From: Phycisphaerae bacterium
GTDB lineage: Bacteria; Planctomycetota; Phycisphaerae; UBA1845; Fen-1342
NCBI GenBank assembly: GCA_030428945.1
Contig: JAUIEC010000003.1
Span: forward strand, 248,001 to 312,000
Reading direction: 5' to 3'
Length of the DNA stretch: 64,000 nt
Of the stretch, positions 53,233 to 61,893 are shown in pieces; the stretch's first letter is position 1, and the number at the start of each line of letters is the position of its first letter. The notes below the pieces were generated by a model. That model did not search any database. It was not told where the DNA came from and saw only the letters and a program-made list of their open reading frames with translations. The position numbers and the translations under genes were made by a program.

Positions 53233-53886
53233 CTACTGGCAGGCTTCGATGTTCAGCAGCGGCCAGAGCGTGCAGAAGCCCTGCACCTGCAGCAGGATCG
53301 GGACGCGTTCGAGCGCCTGTTCGCGGACCGGGTCGTCGATCAGCGGGAACCCGGTCGGGTAGACGTCGACGCCGAGGAGTTCCAGCGCGACGATCCCGAT
53401 GATCTCGTCCAGCAGCGCATCGAACGCGCCGCAGAAGGCGTTGATCGCGACGCAGACCGTGAACGGGTCGCTGCCCTGGGCGGTCAGTCCCTTGGTGGTG
53501 GCCGCGGCCGTCAGGGCGCCGGCCGGGATGGTGCCGGCGAAGGGCTCGGTTTCGCCCCGGAACACCACTGTGCCGGAGACGAATACGGAACCGTCGTCGT
53601 TATAGGTCAGTTCGAAGTTGGTGCCGCTGGGCCCCTCGGCCGCGACGAGTCGTCCGTCGGTGTCGATTTCGAAGACGACTTCGCCGGCCGGGCCGTTGCT
53701 GACGACGCGGATGCGTCCCTGGCTGGCGGACTTGATGTCGAAGGTGCCGCCGTCGGCCGAGGTGGCGACGCCGAAGGTCTCGCCACTCCCGGCGGTGAAC
53801 CCGGCGGTGGGGGTGCTGGCGGTCGGGCATCCGGCCAGCAGCAGGGTGCTGAGCAGCACGATCGGGATCAGGGTGGAACGCAGCAC
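53233..53886 (-). CDS. Small lipoprotein of unknown function
   Basis: A 217-residue exported lipoprotein. The signal peptide M-L-R-S-T-L-I-P-I-V-L-L-S-T-L-L-L-A-G ends in a lipobox before C20. The first half is beta-rich and threonine/glycine-rich (about 25-125). The second half is helical with C-V-A-I-N-A-F-C and a last C-x region (E-A-C-Q), so disulphides are possible. I recognise no family. The start is a GTG with AGGAG 6 bp upstream; an internal ATG is not needed. It stands alone between two terminators. Confidence 0.75.
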   Translation of the reverse strand: MLRSTLIPIVLLSTLLLAGCPTASTPTAGFTAGSGETFGVATSADGGTFDIKSASQGRIRVVSNGPAGEVVFEIDTDGRLVAAEGPSGTNFELTYNDDGSVFVSGTVVFRGETEPFAGTIPAGALTAAATTKGLTAQGSDPFTVCVAINAFCGAFDALLDEIIGIVALELLGVDVYPTGFPLIDDPVREQALERVPILLQVQGFCTLWPLLNIEACQ

Positions 53887-54140
53887 GGGAGTCTCCTGGA
53901 TGGACGTGGGGCGCCGGCGCCACGGCCGGCCGGTCGAGAGTACCCGCGGGCGGCGGAAGTCTCACACGGCGGCGTGGTGAAAGGGCGAAAATGTGAAGGC
54001 GTGAAGGGGAGAGCGGTATCGGTGGGGGGACCACCTGGCGGGGCCGGGTCCCTGCCGACGGGTCGCGAGCTTCGTTGCGCACGAGCCTGGGGGGCCTTCG
54101 TCACCGTTCCGTTCGCTTACGGGTTCACGATGAAATAGAA
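53887..54140. other. Intergenic stretch upstream of the small lipoprotein gene
   Basis: Contains a perfect 12-bp palindrome GGCGCCGGCGCC (53910-53921) close to the start of the leftward gene and a purine-rich run at about 53979-54010 (gtgaaagggcgaaaatgtg) that repeats the text of the GTGAAAGGG hairpin arms but lacks a partner arm. No gene seen. Confidence 0.4.
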
Positions 54141-54169
54141 GACGGGCCCGCCACTGGGGCGGACCCGTC
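54141..54169 (-). terminator. Terminator after the first PEP-CTERM paralogue
   Basis: GACGGGCCCGCC (54141-54152) pairs with GGCGGACCCGTC (54158-54169) with one wobble and a 5-base loop. On the leftward strand it is followed by ttctatttc. Confidence 0.75.
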
Positions 54170-54203
54170 CTGGATAGCACTCAGGCTGGTCGAGTGGGTT
54201 GCC

Positions 54204-55181
54204 TTAGCGGCGACGCACCAGACCGGCGAAACCGAGCAGCATCAGGCCGAGGCTGGCCGGTTCCGGAACGAAGGTCAGGTCGATGCCGTAGTCGCCGGCG
54301 CTCGAACCCGGGACGATGTCGTTGATGTTCGGCTCGAACAGGGTGTTGAAGCCGCCCACGACGACGGTGTAGGTGCCGGCCGGCAGCGTGGCGCCGTCGG
54401 CACCCGGAGCGGTGTCGGTACCGGTGAGCGGATCCGAGGCACCGAAGCTGAGCATGCTGTAGAGACCGCCGAGGGCCGTGTCCTGGCCGTCATCGTCGGT
54501 GGCGATGAAGTTGCCGGCCGAGTCATAGAGACCCAGTTCGGTGTCGATCAGCGTGCCGCCGATGTCGTAGGTCTGGATGTTCAGGAAGCCGGTCGCATCG
54601 ACGCCGGCGCCACCGATCGTGAACGTGTAGAAGTCCAGGCCGCCGGCGACGTTGTTGCCGGTCAGGCTGGTGGTGGTGCCGCTGAGGGCGCCAGCGCTGA
54701 AGTTGCCGTTGGTGACGACCGACTCTTCGAAGGTCAGCGTCAGGTCGAGCCAGGTCTGGTCGATGGCATCGGCGGTGTCGTCGAAGCTCTCGAAGAACTC
54801 GAACGAGACGATCGAGGCCGGATCGAACGGAGTCGGCAGCGTGGTCGAACCGCCGACCGGCTCGGGCGGCGTGTAGGCGGCGCCGTTGCTCGACGGGTTC
54901 AGCACGATGTTCGGACCGTTGAACAGGATGTCGGCTTCGCTGGCCCAGGTGGCCGCGTTGCCGGTGCTGTTGTCGAGGTTGCCGGACCAGCTGATGCTGT
55001 TGGCGGTGAAGCCGCCGGTCATCGTGTTGGCGATGATCTCGTTGTCGAGGTCGCCCTGGGCATCCCACGAGTTGACGTTGTTGAAGACGATCGACTCGCT
55101 GTTGATGACCGACTGGGTGCTGGCCATGGCGGCCGAGGTGGCTACGGCGAAGACGCTCGCCGTCATCAGAAACTTACGCAT
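54204..55181 (-). CDS. PEP-CTERM protein (paralogue A)
   Basis: A 325-residue exported protein. The signal peptide runs to about A-A-M-A-S (residue 20). The middle is a secreted beta-rich domain with F-F-E-S-F-D-D, N-N-V-A-G-G-L-D-F-Y, D-T-E-L-G-L-Y-D and T-D-D-D-G-Q, ending in Y-T-V-V-V-G-G-F-N-T. It resembles pre-peptidase C-terminal-type domains (D-T-x-L-x-L-Y, D-D-D-G). The C-terminus is V-P-E-P-A-S-L-G-L-M-L-L-G-F-A-G-L-V-R-R-R, a PEP-CTERM sorting signal. ATG 55181 follows AGGAGGAGG at 7-8 bp. The neighbour at 55417 is a clear paralogue in the same direction. Confidence 0.9.
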   Translation of the reverse strand: MRKFLMTASVFAVATSAAMASTQSVINSESIVFNNVNSWDAQGDLDNEIIANTMTGGFTANSISWSGNLDNSTGNAATWASEADILFNGPNIVLNPSSNGAAYTPPEPVGGSTTLPTPFDPASIVSFEFFESFDDTADAIDQTWLDLTLTFEESVVTNGNFSAGALSGTTTSLTGNNVAGGLDFYTFTIGGAGVDATGFLNIQTYDIGGTLIDTELGLYDSAGNFIATDDDGQDTALGGLYSMLSFGASDPLTGTDTAPGADGATLPAGTYTVVVGGFNTLFEPNINDIVPGSSAGDYGIDLTFVPEPASLGLMLLGFAGLVRRR

Positions 55182-55226
55182 TAGGATTCCTCCTCCTGAA
55201 TTAGAAAGCCCTGTACAGAGAACACA

Positions 55227-55256
55227 TTTGTAACGGGTCCCGCGGGGTGATTGCAA
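55227..55256 (-). promoter_or_regulatory. Promoter of PEP-CTERM paralogue A
   Basis: On the leftward strand TTGCAA (55256-55251) is followed after 18 bp by TACAAA (55232-55227). The leader to the ATG is about 40 nt, so this gene need not depend on read-through from paralogue B. Confidence 0.5.
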
Positions 55257-55416
55257 CGCTTTCGCCATCAAACCCACACGAAAAGGCCGTACGGCCCGCA
55301 CCCCGTGCGACGGGTCCCGATAATTTCACCTGCACACACACGGAAGCTGACTTGTGTGTCCGATTTGTGTCTTCGAGCTCGTCCGAAAAAACATCGCTCG
55401 AAACAGTTTCCCGCCG

Positions 55417-56418
55417 CTACCGGCCCCGTCCCCGGCGCCCCAGCAGACCCAGTCCGACCAGTCCCGCCAGGCTCAGCGTGCCGGGTTCCGGAACCGCGTA
55501 TCGGACGTCCAGCTCGTAGTCGCCCTCGGCCGTCCCCGCTTCGATCTGGTCCAGCATCCCGCCGAAGACCGTGTTGAAGCCGCCGACCACGACCGTGTAC
55601 ACGCCCGGTGCCAGAACGGCGCCGTCCTCGCCGGCGACGGCATCGCTGCCGCCCGGGGCGTACGGGTCGTCCGCGCCGAAGCTCAGCATGCTGTAGAGCT
55701 CGCCGAGACCGCCGGCCTGCCCGTCGTCGTCCGTCGCCACGAAGGCACCGCTGGCGTCATACAACGCCAGTTCGGTGTCGATCGCGTCGCCGGTCAGCGG
55801 GTCGCGGGTCTGAATGTTCAGGAAGCCGCCGCCGATCACGCCGGGGCCGCCGAGTTCGATCTGGTAGAAGTCCAGTCCGCCGGCCACGTTGTGTCCGCCG
55901 TCCGAGACGAGGCTGCCGTCGCCGGGCAGCAGGCCGAGGCTGGCGTGGCCGTTGGTGACGGTTGTCTGGAGCAGGTCGATGGTGATCGAGTTCCAGACCT
56001 GGTCGGCCCCGGGCCCGTCGTCGTAAGACTCAAAGAACTCGATGCTTACCGGGCCGGCCGGGTCGAACGTGCCGGGTTCGAGCAGCGTCTCGGTGTCGAT
56101 CGTGTCGGTATAGCTGTTGGTCGTACTGCCGTTCAGGTCAAACGTGCCGGCCGTGGTGGTCATCCGCAGGTCGGCTTCGCTGGCGAACGTGTTCGGCAGG
56201 ACTTTCTGCAGTTGGCCGCGAAGGCGGATGCCGTTGGCCGCGTAGCCGCCGGCGAGCGTGTCGGTCCGGACGATGTTGTCCATGTCGCCGGCGAGCGCAT
56301 GCGATTCGATGTTGGTGTAGTGCAGCGATTCCAGCACCGTGGTGGTCCGCTCGCTGGCCGTTGCCTGGGCGGCGAGTACGACGGTGGCGGTTCCGAATGT
56401 GCCCAACAGCTTGCGCAT
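55417..56418 (-). CDS. PEP-CTERM protein (paralogue B)
   Basis: A 333-residue exported protein with a signal peptide (to about Q-A-T-A-S, residue 22). Its middle follows paralogue A segment by segment (F-F-E-S-Y-D-D, H-N-V-A-G-G-L-D-F-Y, D-T-E-L-A-L-Y-D, T-D-D-D-G-Q, Y-T-V-V-V-G-G-F-N-T). The sorting signal is V-P-E-P-G-T-L-S-L-A-G-L followed by a hydrophobic run and R-R-G-R-G-R. AAGGAGG precedes the ATG at 56418 by 4-5 bp. The pair arose by tandem duplication and may occupy different surface positions. Function unknown. Confidence 0.9.
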   Translation of the reverse strand: MRKLLGTFGTATVVLAAQATASERTTTVLESLHYTNIESHALAGDMDNIVRTDTLAGGYAANGIRLRGQLQKVLPNTFASEADLRMTTTAGTFDLNGSTTNSYTDTIDTETLLEPGTFDPAGPVSIEFFESYDDGPGADQVWNSITIDLLQTTVTNGHASLGLLPGDGSLVSDGGHNVAGGLDFYQIELGGPGVIGGGFLNIQTRDPLTGDAIDTELALYDASGAFVATDDDGQAGGLGELYSMLSFGADDPYAPGGSDAVAGEDGAVLAPGVYTVVVGGFNTVFGGMLDQIEAGTAEGDYELDVRYAVPEPGTLSLAGLVGLGLLGRRGRGR

Positions 56419-56531
56419 GGATCCTCCTTCGCGATACAGCTTTGTAGGCACCGCGGGGGGGCCATTTCCCGCGTGATCACGAGAATCTGGGGGGTCGTGA
56501 GTCGCTGCCGATAATCGCCGGGGGCGTGGAT

Positions 56532-56559
56532 TTGACAGGGGGTCCGCTGGCGGTACAAA
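56532..56559 (+). promoter_or_regulatory. Promoter of the large membrane protein gene
   Basis: TTGACA (56532-56537) and TACAAA (56554-56559) are 16 bp apart, ahead of the ATG at 56625, in the region divergent from PEP-CTERM paralogue B. Confidence 0.6.
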
Positions 56560-56624
56560 CACGCCAGATGTTCGCCATCTGACGCGCACCGGGGGCAGGT
56601 CCCCAGGAAGGAAGGCCGCCGCGG

Positions 56625-58352
56625 ATGAGTTCCTCCGTCGAACACCCGTCGCCCCCTGCCGCGGAATCGTCGCCGAGTCGTTATCGGTGGCTGTCGCCGG
56701 TGCTGTACCTGGTGGCGCTGGGCGCGCTGGCGGCGGTGCTGATGCGGTTCGCGGCTGACCCGGTGACGTGGGACGAGATCCTGTACATGGGGGTGGCCTT
56801 CGATCCGTACGAAGCGCCGCACATTCTGAACCGTTACTTCCACATCTACCTGCTGAAGGCCTGCATGTCGCTGGCCGGCGATCCGTTCGTCGGTGCCCGT
56901 CTGCTGTGGGCGCTGAGTGCGGCCGGCGTGCTGCTGGCGTTGTACGCGTTGTCGGGGGCGGTGTCTCCGGCGGCCCGTGTGCTGGTGGTGCCGGCCACGC
57001 TGCTGCTGATGCTCGGTCAGCGCGTGCTCGCCTGGTCGCCGGGCCTGGCGTACGTCGATCACACGGCGACGCTGATCGCGACGGTGTCGGCGGCGCTGCT
57101 GGGTTGCTCGGTGCTGCGGGGGCGAGAAGTTCCGTTGCTGCATGCGGTGCTGCTGGGCGTGCTGTTCTACCTGGGCCTGAAGACCAAGGAGACGGCGCTG
57201 TTCCTGGGGGTGCTGCCGGTGCTGTTCTTCGTGCAGGTGGACGGCAGCGGTCTGCGTTTCGGGCCGGCGGCCTGGGCGCGGGCGCTGCTGTACGGCCTGG
57301 GGGTTGCGGTCGGGGCGGGCCTGATCTGCCTGCTGGATGGCTGGCAACTGGGGGATCCGTGGTTCAGCCTGCGGTCCGAGAACTGGCGGGCGCTCCGCGA
57401 GTTCAACAGCGGGACCGGACGCAGCGGCGAATACAGTTGGCTGACGTGGATGACGGCGCCGCAGAACTACGCCGCGTTCGCACTGTATTGCGGGGGCCTG
57501 CTGCTGCACGCCGGACGCGGCCGGCACCTGCGCGAGGTGCTGTTCTTCCTGATGCCGATCGGGCTGCTGCTTCTGCTGTCGGCTCTGACGCTGGTATCGA
57601 ACACACCGGTCAGCGCCCGGTACACGATGCCGATCGTTCCGCTGATGTGCTGCTTCGGGCCGCTGCTGGTGGTCCGGTTGTTGGCCCGCGATTTCGACGG
57701 ACGCAACGCGCCGCTGGCGCTGGGGATCGGCGCGGCGCTGGTGCTCGCCTGCCTGACGCTGATGATCGTGCGGCCGAACCTGCCCGCGCTGCTGCGTCCG
57801 GACCCGACGTACCTGCGTGACACGCTGGTGCCGCTGACGGTGTTCGGCGGCATCGTGGCGGCGACGCTGGGTGTGGCCGGCGGGCGCTGGATGCGTCGGC
57901 CGCTGCTGCTGCTGTGCCTGGCGGGGCTGTGCCTGGCGGCGGTTCCGTCGGCGATCCGGGTGGTCGACAGCCTGGGGCGTCGGGACCTGGTGCGGCGCGG
58001 GGCCGAGCGGTTCGCGGACCTGCGCGAGATGCTGGGGTCGGCGGACCTCGAGCGTGGGGCGCGGGTTCTGCTGGACGAGGACCTGTACGACCGGCAGTTC
58101 TGGGAGCGCGGGCCGCGGCTCTACAAGCCGCTGGTGCAGATGTATGCCGGGGTGCGCATTCCGTGGGCGCAGATCGAGTTGCGGGCGGGCCCGGCCGGGC
58201 TGTCGGCCGCGGACCTGGGCGGCTTTGACCTGCTGATTCTGACGCCGGCGTCGGGCGAGGCGGTGGCCACCGTTCTGGGGGAGGGGGCGGCGGTCGAGCG
58301 CGGTCCGCGGGGGGAGATCGTCTGTCTGCGTCCGCGGCGGGCCGGTTCCTGA
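56625..58352 (+). CDS. Polytopic membrane protein, GT-C glycosyltransferase-like
   Basis: A 575-residue protein with about 11-12 hydrophobic helices and a soluble C-terminal domain (about 450-575). The first loop holds T-W-D-E-I-L-Y-M-G, an acidic D-E site in the position used by GT-C enzymes (compare W-D-E-A/W-D-E-xx in dolichyl- or polyprenyl-linked sugar transferases), and a later loop has K-T-K-E-T. It would act on the periplasmic side of the inner membrane with a polyprenyl-phosphate sugar. It stands alone under its own promoter. Specific role unknown; a general membrane mannosyltransferase-like label is the alternative. Confidence 0.8.
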   Translation: MSSSVEHPSPPAAESSPSRYRWLSPVLYLVALGALAAVLMRFAADPVTWDEILYMGVAFDPYEAPHILNRYFHIYLLKACMSLAGDPFVGARLLWALSAAGVLLALYALSGAVSPAARVLVVPATLLLMLGQRVLAWSPGLAYVDHTATLIATVSAALLGCSVLRGREVPLLHAVLLGVLFYLGLKTKETALFLGVLPVLFFVQVDGSGLRFGPAAWARALLYGLGVAVGAGLICLLDGWQLGDPWFSLRSENWRALREFNSGTGRSGEYSWLTWMTAPQNYAAFALYCGGLLLHAGRGRHLREVLFFLMPIGLLLLLSALTLVSNTPVSARYTMPIVPLMCCFGPLLVVRLLARDFDGRNAPLALGIGAALVLACLTLMIVRPNLPALLRPDPTYLRDTLVPLTVFGGIVAATLGVAGGRWMRRPLLLLCLAGLCLAAVPSAIRVVDSLGRRDLVRRGAERFADLREMLGSADLERGARVLLDEDLYDRQFWERGPRLYKPLVQMYAGVRIPWAQIELRAGPAGLSAADLGGFDLLILTPASGEAVATVLGEGAAVERGPRGEIVCLRPRRAGS

Positions 58353-58437
58353 GCCCGCCGGGCGGACATGTTTCCGATACAGTTGCGAGGCGGGTGGCGC
58401 GCGGATGGCAAAGGAGGCCCCTTTTCGCGGGTCTGTT

Positions 58438-58446
58438 TGCTATACT
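58438..58446 (+). promoter_or_regulatory. Extended -10 element of the cytochrome gene
   Basis: TGCTATACT matches the TGn-TATAAT extended -10 pattern; no good -35 is seen. The leader to the ATG at 58501 is about 48 nt and ends in a GAGGAGAGGGAG ribosome site. Confidence 0.45.
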
Positions 58447-58500
58447 GGGTGTTCTGTACCGGTTTCCGGCGCAGCACCTGCAGCAGCGAGGAGAGGGAGC

Positions 58501-61500
58501 ATGTCAGGAATTCGAGCTTGGGCGGTCTTGCTTAGCGCGCTGAGCGGAACGTGTCTGGCGTTCGGCAGCGGCGCGATTCTGCACAAGTCCGGCCCGCTTC
58601 AGATCACGGCGGACGGGGCGGCGGTCTACACGGTCAACAAGGACTTCGATTCGGTTTCGCGGTACGAGACCGGTTCGGGGACGGTCACGCAGTTCGCGCT
58701 GCCGGGCTTCGGTCTGACGCACGAGCCGCGCGGGCTGGACCTGGCCAACGGCGACGGCGAGATCTGGGTGACGGCGGCCAAGAGTGACCACGTCTACATT
58801 CTGAACGCGACGACGGGAGTGATCGAGACGACGCTGTCGCTGCCGCACGGCAGTCGTCCGTTCATGGTGGCGGTGACGCCGGACGGCACGCAGGCGCTGG
58901 TCACGCTGATGAACGCGCGGGCGGTGGCGGTCTTCGATGTCGCGACGCGGACGCAGACGGCGACGATCGGCGGCTTGTGGGACAAGCCGTTCGCGATCGC
59001 GTACACGAGCAACGCCGACGAGGTCTGGATTTCGCACCGGATCACGGACGGGCAGGACTCGTACATCAGCGTGCTGAACCTGGCCAGCAACACGGTCGAG
59101 GCCCGCCTGCAGATGGAGTCGGTCAATCCGAAGTCGGTGACGACGATTTCGACCGACCCCGACCCGGTTCCCGAGGGTGGTTACCTGTTCACGATCGGGC
59201 ACTATGCCCAGCGCCCGGGCAGCGACCGCCTGTGGGTTCCGACGCAGTACCAGAACTTTCACAACGCGGTCTTCACCTCGGACAGCACCAGCCAGGCGGC
59301 GGTGCACAAGATCGACCTGACGACCCGCCTGGACACGACCGAGCGGGTCGTGCTGTCGGCGGTCTACGCGCACGCGGATGACCGCACGCTGCTGGGCGAC
59401 GGCTGGGATGCGAACATCTCGGGTCCGATGGACCTGGCCTTCTCGGCCGACGGCAGCATGGCGTACTTCGTCAACGCGTACAGCAACGACGTGCTGATCA
59501 TGCCGGCGACGATCGGGCGGGTGCGTCCGGGCGGGACGCCGAAGATGACGGAGATTGCGGTGGGGGACAAGCCGATCGGGATCGTGGCCAATCCGGTCGC
59601 GGATCGGCTGTACGTGCTGAACTCGCTGTCGCGGGACCTGTCGGTGATCGACACGGTCAGCGAGACGGAGCTTTCGCGGGTGCCGCTGACGCCGGGGGCG
59701 ATTGACTTCTTCGAAGGCGACATCCTGACCGGCACCAAGCTGTTCAACAGCGCGGCCGATCCGCGGCTGAGCGACACGAACAAGGTTTCGTGCGCGTCGT
59801 GTCACCTGGACAGTGCCAGCGACGGCGTGATCTGGGACTTCTCGCAGCTTGGGGCCGGGCAGCGCAAGACGCTGACGATTCTCGGCAACGGCGGTTCGTT
59901 CGGCGGGCAGGTCGGCGGCCTGGGGCAGTTGCACCGGGGTGGTGACCGCGACGAGTTCCAGGACTTCGACCACACGGCCCGCGGGATCCAGATGGGCGGG
60001 ACCGGCTTCCTGGTTTCGCCGAACCCGACGCTGGGGGCGCCGAACGAGGGGATCGATCCGGACCTGGACGCGATGGCGATCTACATGCTGACGCTGGAAC
60101 CGCTGCCGCGCAGTCCGCGGCGGGCCGGCAACGGCGACCTGACATCGGCGGCGGTGCGCGGCCTGCAGCTTTTCCGGGCGACGACGGGTCCGTTCGCGAC
60201 GGACTGCATCAGTTGTCACAACGGTCCGTACTTCACGGATCTTGATTTCCACGATGTCGGCGGGTTCATCGGTTCGACCGAGAACCAGGGGCCGGCCTTC
60301 AACACGGCGCCGCTGGTGGGCACCTGGGACAACGGGAGTTACGGCCAGTTGACCGGTTCGCTCGAGGACTCGAGCCTGATGGACATGCTGAAGCTGGCCA
60401 GCGGCCAGCACGGTGACACGAGCAGCCTGACGCGGCGCCAGTTGCGTGACCTGGAGGCGTTTGTCGCCAGCATCGACGGAGACCTGACGGCGACCAACCT
60501 GACGACGATCGTCGACAACGAGGCGCCGACGATCGCGGCGATCGAACCGCTCGGGCTCGACGCGGTGCAGGTGCGCTTCAGCGAGACGGTCGACCCGACG
60601 ACGGCCGGCGATCCGGGCAACTACCTGCTGCACGACGGTCTGCGGGACTTCGCGCCGACGGCTGCGGTGGTGGATTCGGAGTGGGGTGATCGGGTGACGC
60701 TGACGGTGGCGCTCGAGTACCTCGGCTGCGACGCGGACTACACGCTGACGATCGGTCCGATCGAGGATCGGGCGGGCGATGTCGACGGTGGCGGGCTGAA
60801 CAACGTGCTGGATCCGAACGACCCGGTCAACCAGGTCGGGTTCACGCTCGACGGGACGGTGACGGTCAGCTTCGGCGACTCGGGCAGCGAGAACTACTCG
60901 GGCGTGGCGGACGACGCCAGCTTCGTCGCGACGCTGACGACCTGGTCGCACACAAGCTGGTGGCTCTACCCGTATACGACGCCGGAGATGAAGGGCTTCG
61001 TGTCGTTTGACTTCGTGCCGGCGCTGACGGCGCTGGGTGTCAACAGTGGCAGCCAGATCGTGGACGCGCGCTTCTCGGTGCAGCCGGAGTTCGGGCACCT
61101 GACCACGCTCGAGGCCCGCCGCTCGTTCATGCCGTGGGGTGAGCCGCCGACCGACTGGTGCAGCAGCTGCCCCGGGGCGGTGACGACGATTCACGCCCAG
61201 TTCCCGAGTGTCTTCTGGCGGAGTCCGGGGGCCCAGGGCATCGGCGGTGACCGCAACGATCCGAACGAGTACTACCCGTCCGGCACGTTTGACCTGGCCG
61301 GTGACGCCGATGCGGTCGTCACGATGACGACGATGAACGCGCCGACCGAGTTCGCCGGCGCGTCAGTGACCGAGGCCTTCCAGTTCTGGCTGGACAACCC
61401 GGCCCTGAACTACGGGTATGCCGTGGCGATCACCGGCGGCGGTGACAAGGCCACCAAGTTCCACGGCAACGAGGAGAGCGACGGCACGCAGGGCATGCGG

Positions 61501-61815
61501 CTGGAAGTCACCTACGACCACGGTCTGCGTGGCGATCAGCGGGACTGCAACAACAACGGCCAGCCGGACATGTGCGAGCTGATCGCCGGAACGCTGGACG
61601 ACGTGAACGGCAACCTGGTGCCGGACACCTGTGACGTCGAGTGCCCGGACCTGGACGGCGACGGCATGGTCGGGCTCTCGGACCTCGCGACGTTGCTGAG
61701 CAACTTCGGCCAGACGCCGGCCACCGCGTTCGAAGGTGACATCGACGGCAACGACGCCATCGACATCTCGGACCTGGCGGAACTGCTGGCCAGCTTCGGG
61801 GCGACCTGCCCGTAA
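58501..61815 (+). CDS. Secreted beta-propeller / di-heme cytochrome c protein with DNRLRE-like domain and dockerin
   Basis: A 1,104-residue exported protein with a signal peptide to about residue 20. Residues about 22-425 form a YVTN-type beta-propeller (V-A-V-T-P-D-G-T-Q-A-L-V, V-A-N-P-V-A-D-R-L-Y-V-L-N). Then comes a di-heme part related to cytochrome c peroxidase/MauG with heme sites C431-A-S-C-H435 and C569-I-S-C-H573. Residues about 784-1010 resemble the DNRLRE-like surface domain (F-G-D-S-G-S-E-N-Y). Residues about 1020-1104 hold D-C-N-N-N-G and a dockerin-like pair ending L-L-A-S-F-G-A-T-C-P. It is probably surface-bound and redox-active. The substrate is unknown; a cytochrome gene faces it. 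Confidence 0.85.
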   Translation: MSGIRAWAVLLSALSGTCLAFGSGAILHKSGPLQITADGAAVYTVNKDFDSVSRYETGSGTVTQFALPGFGLTHEPRGLDLANGDGEIWVTAAKSDHVYILNATTGVIETTLSLPHGSRPFMVAVTPDGTQALVTLMNARAVAVFDVATRTQTATIGGLWDKPFAIAYTSNADEVWISHRITDGQDSYISVLNLASNTVEARLQMESVNPKSVTTISTDPDPVPEGGYLFTIGHYAQRPGSDRLWVPTQYQNFHNAVFTSDSTSQAAVHKIDLTTRLDTTERVVLSAVYAHADDRTLLGDGWDANISGPMDLAFSADGSMAYFVNAYSNDVLIMPATIGRVRPGGTPKMTEIAVGDKPIGIVANPVADRLYVLNSLSRDLSVIDTVSETELSRVPLTPGAIDFFEGDILTGTKLFNSAADPRLSDTNKVSCASCHLDSASDGVIWDFSQLGAGQRKTLTILGNGGSFGGQVGGLGQLHRGGDRDEFQDFDHTARGIQMGGTGFLVSPNPTLGAPNEGIDPDLDAMAIYMLTLEPLPRSPRRAGNGDLTSAAVRGLQLFRATTGPFATDCISCHNGPYFTDLDFHDVGGFIGSTENQGPAFNTAPLVGTWDNGSYGQLTGSLEDSSLMDMLKLASGQHGDTSSLTRRQLRDLEAFVASIDGDLTATNLTTIVDNEAPTIAAIEPLGLDAVQVRFSETVDPTTAGDPGNYLLHDGLRDFAPTAAVVDSEWGDRVTLTVALEYLGCDADYTLTIGPIEDRAGDVDGGGLNNVLDPNDPVNQVGFTLDGTVTVSFGDSGSENYSGVADDASFVATLTTWSHTSWWLYPYTTPEMKGFVSFDFVPALTALGVNSGSQIVDARFSVQPEFGHLTTLEARRSFMPWGEPPTDWCSSCPGAVTTIHAQFPSVFWRSPGAQGIGGDRNDPNEYYPSGTFDLAGDADAVVTMTTMNAPTEFAGASVTEAFQFWLDNPALNYGYAVAITGGGDKATKFHGNEESDGTQGMRLEVTYDHGLRGDQRDCNNNGQPDMCELIAGTLDDVNGNLVPDTCDVECPDLDGDGMVGLSDLATLLSNFGQTPATAFEGDIDGNDAIDISDLAELLASFGATCP

Positions 61816-61836
61816 GCGATTCGAAAGGCAACAGAA

Positions 61837-61879
61837 AAAGGGTGAGCGAGTCGCGGGACTCACTCACCCTTTCTTTTTT
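61837..61879. terminator. Bidirectional terminator between the two di-heme genes
   Basis: AAAGGGTGAGCGAGTC (61837-61852) pairs with GACTCACTCACCCTTT (61857-61872) with one mismatch and a 4-base loop. A T-run follows on the + strand and an A-run precedes it, so it can end transcription in both directions. Confidence 0.9.
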
Positions 61880-61893
61880 CCGCCGATGAACGG

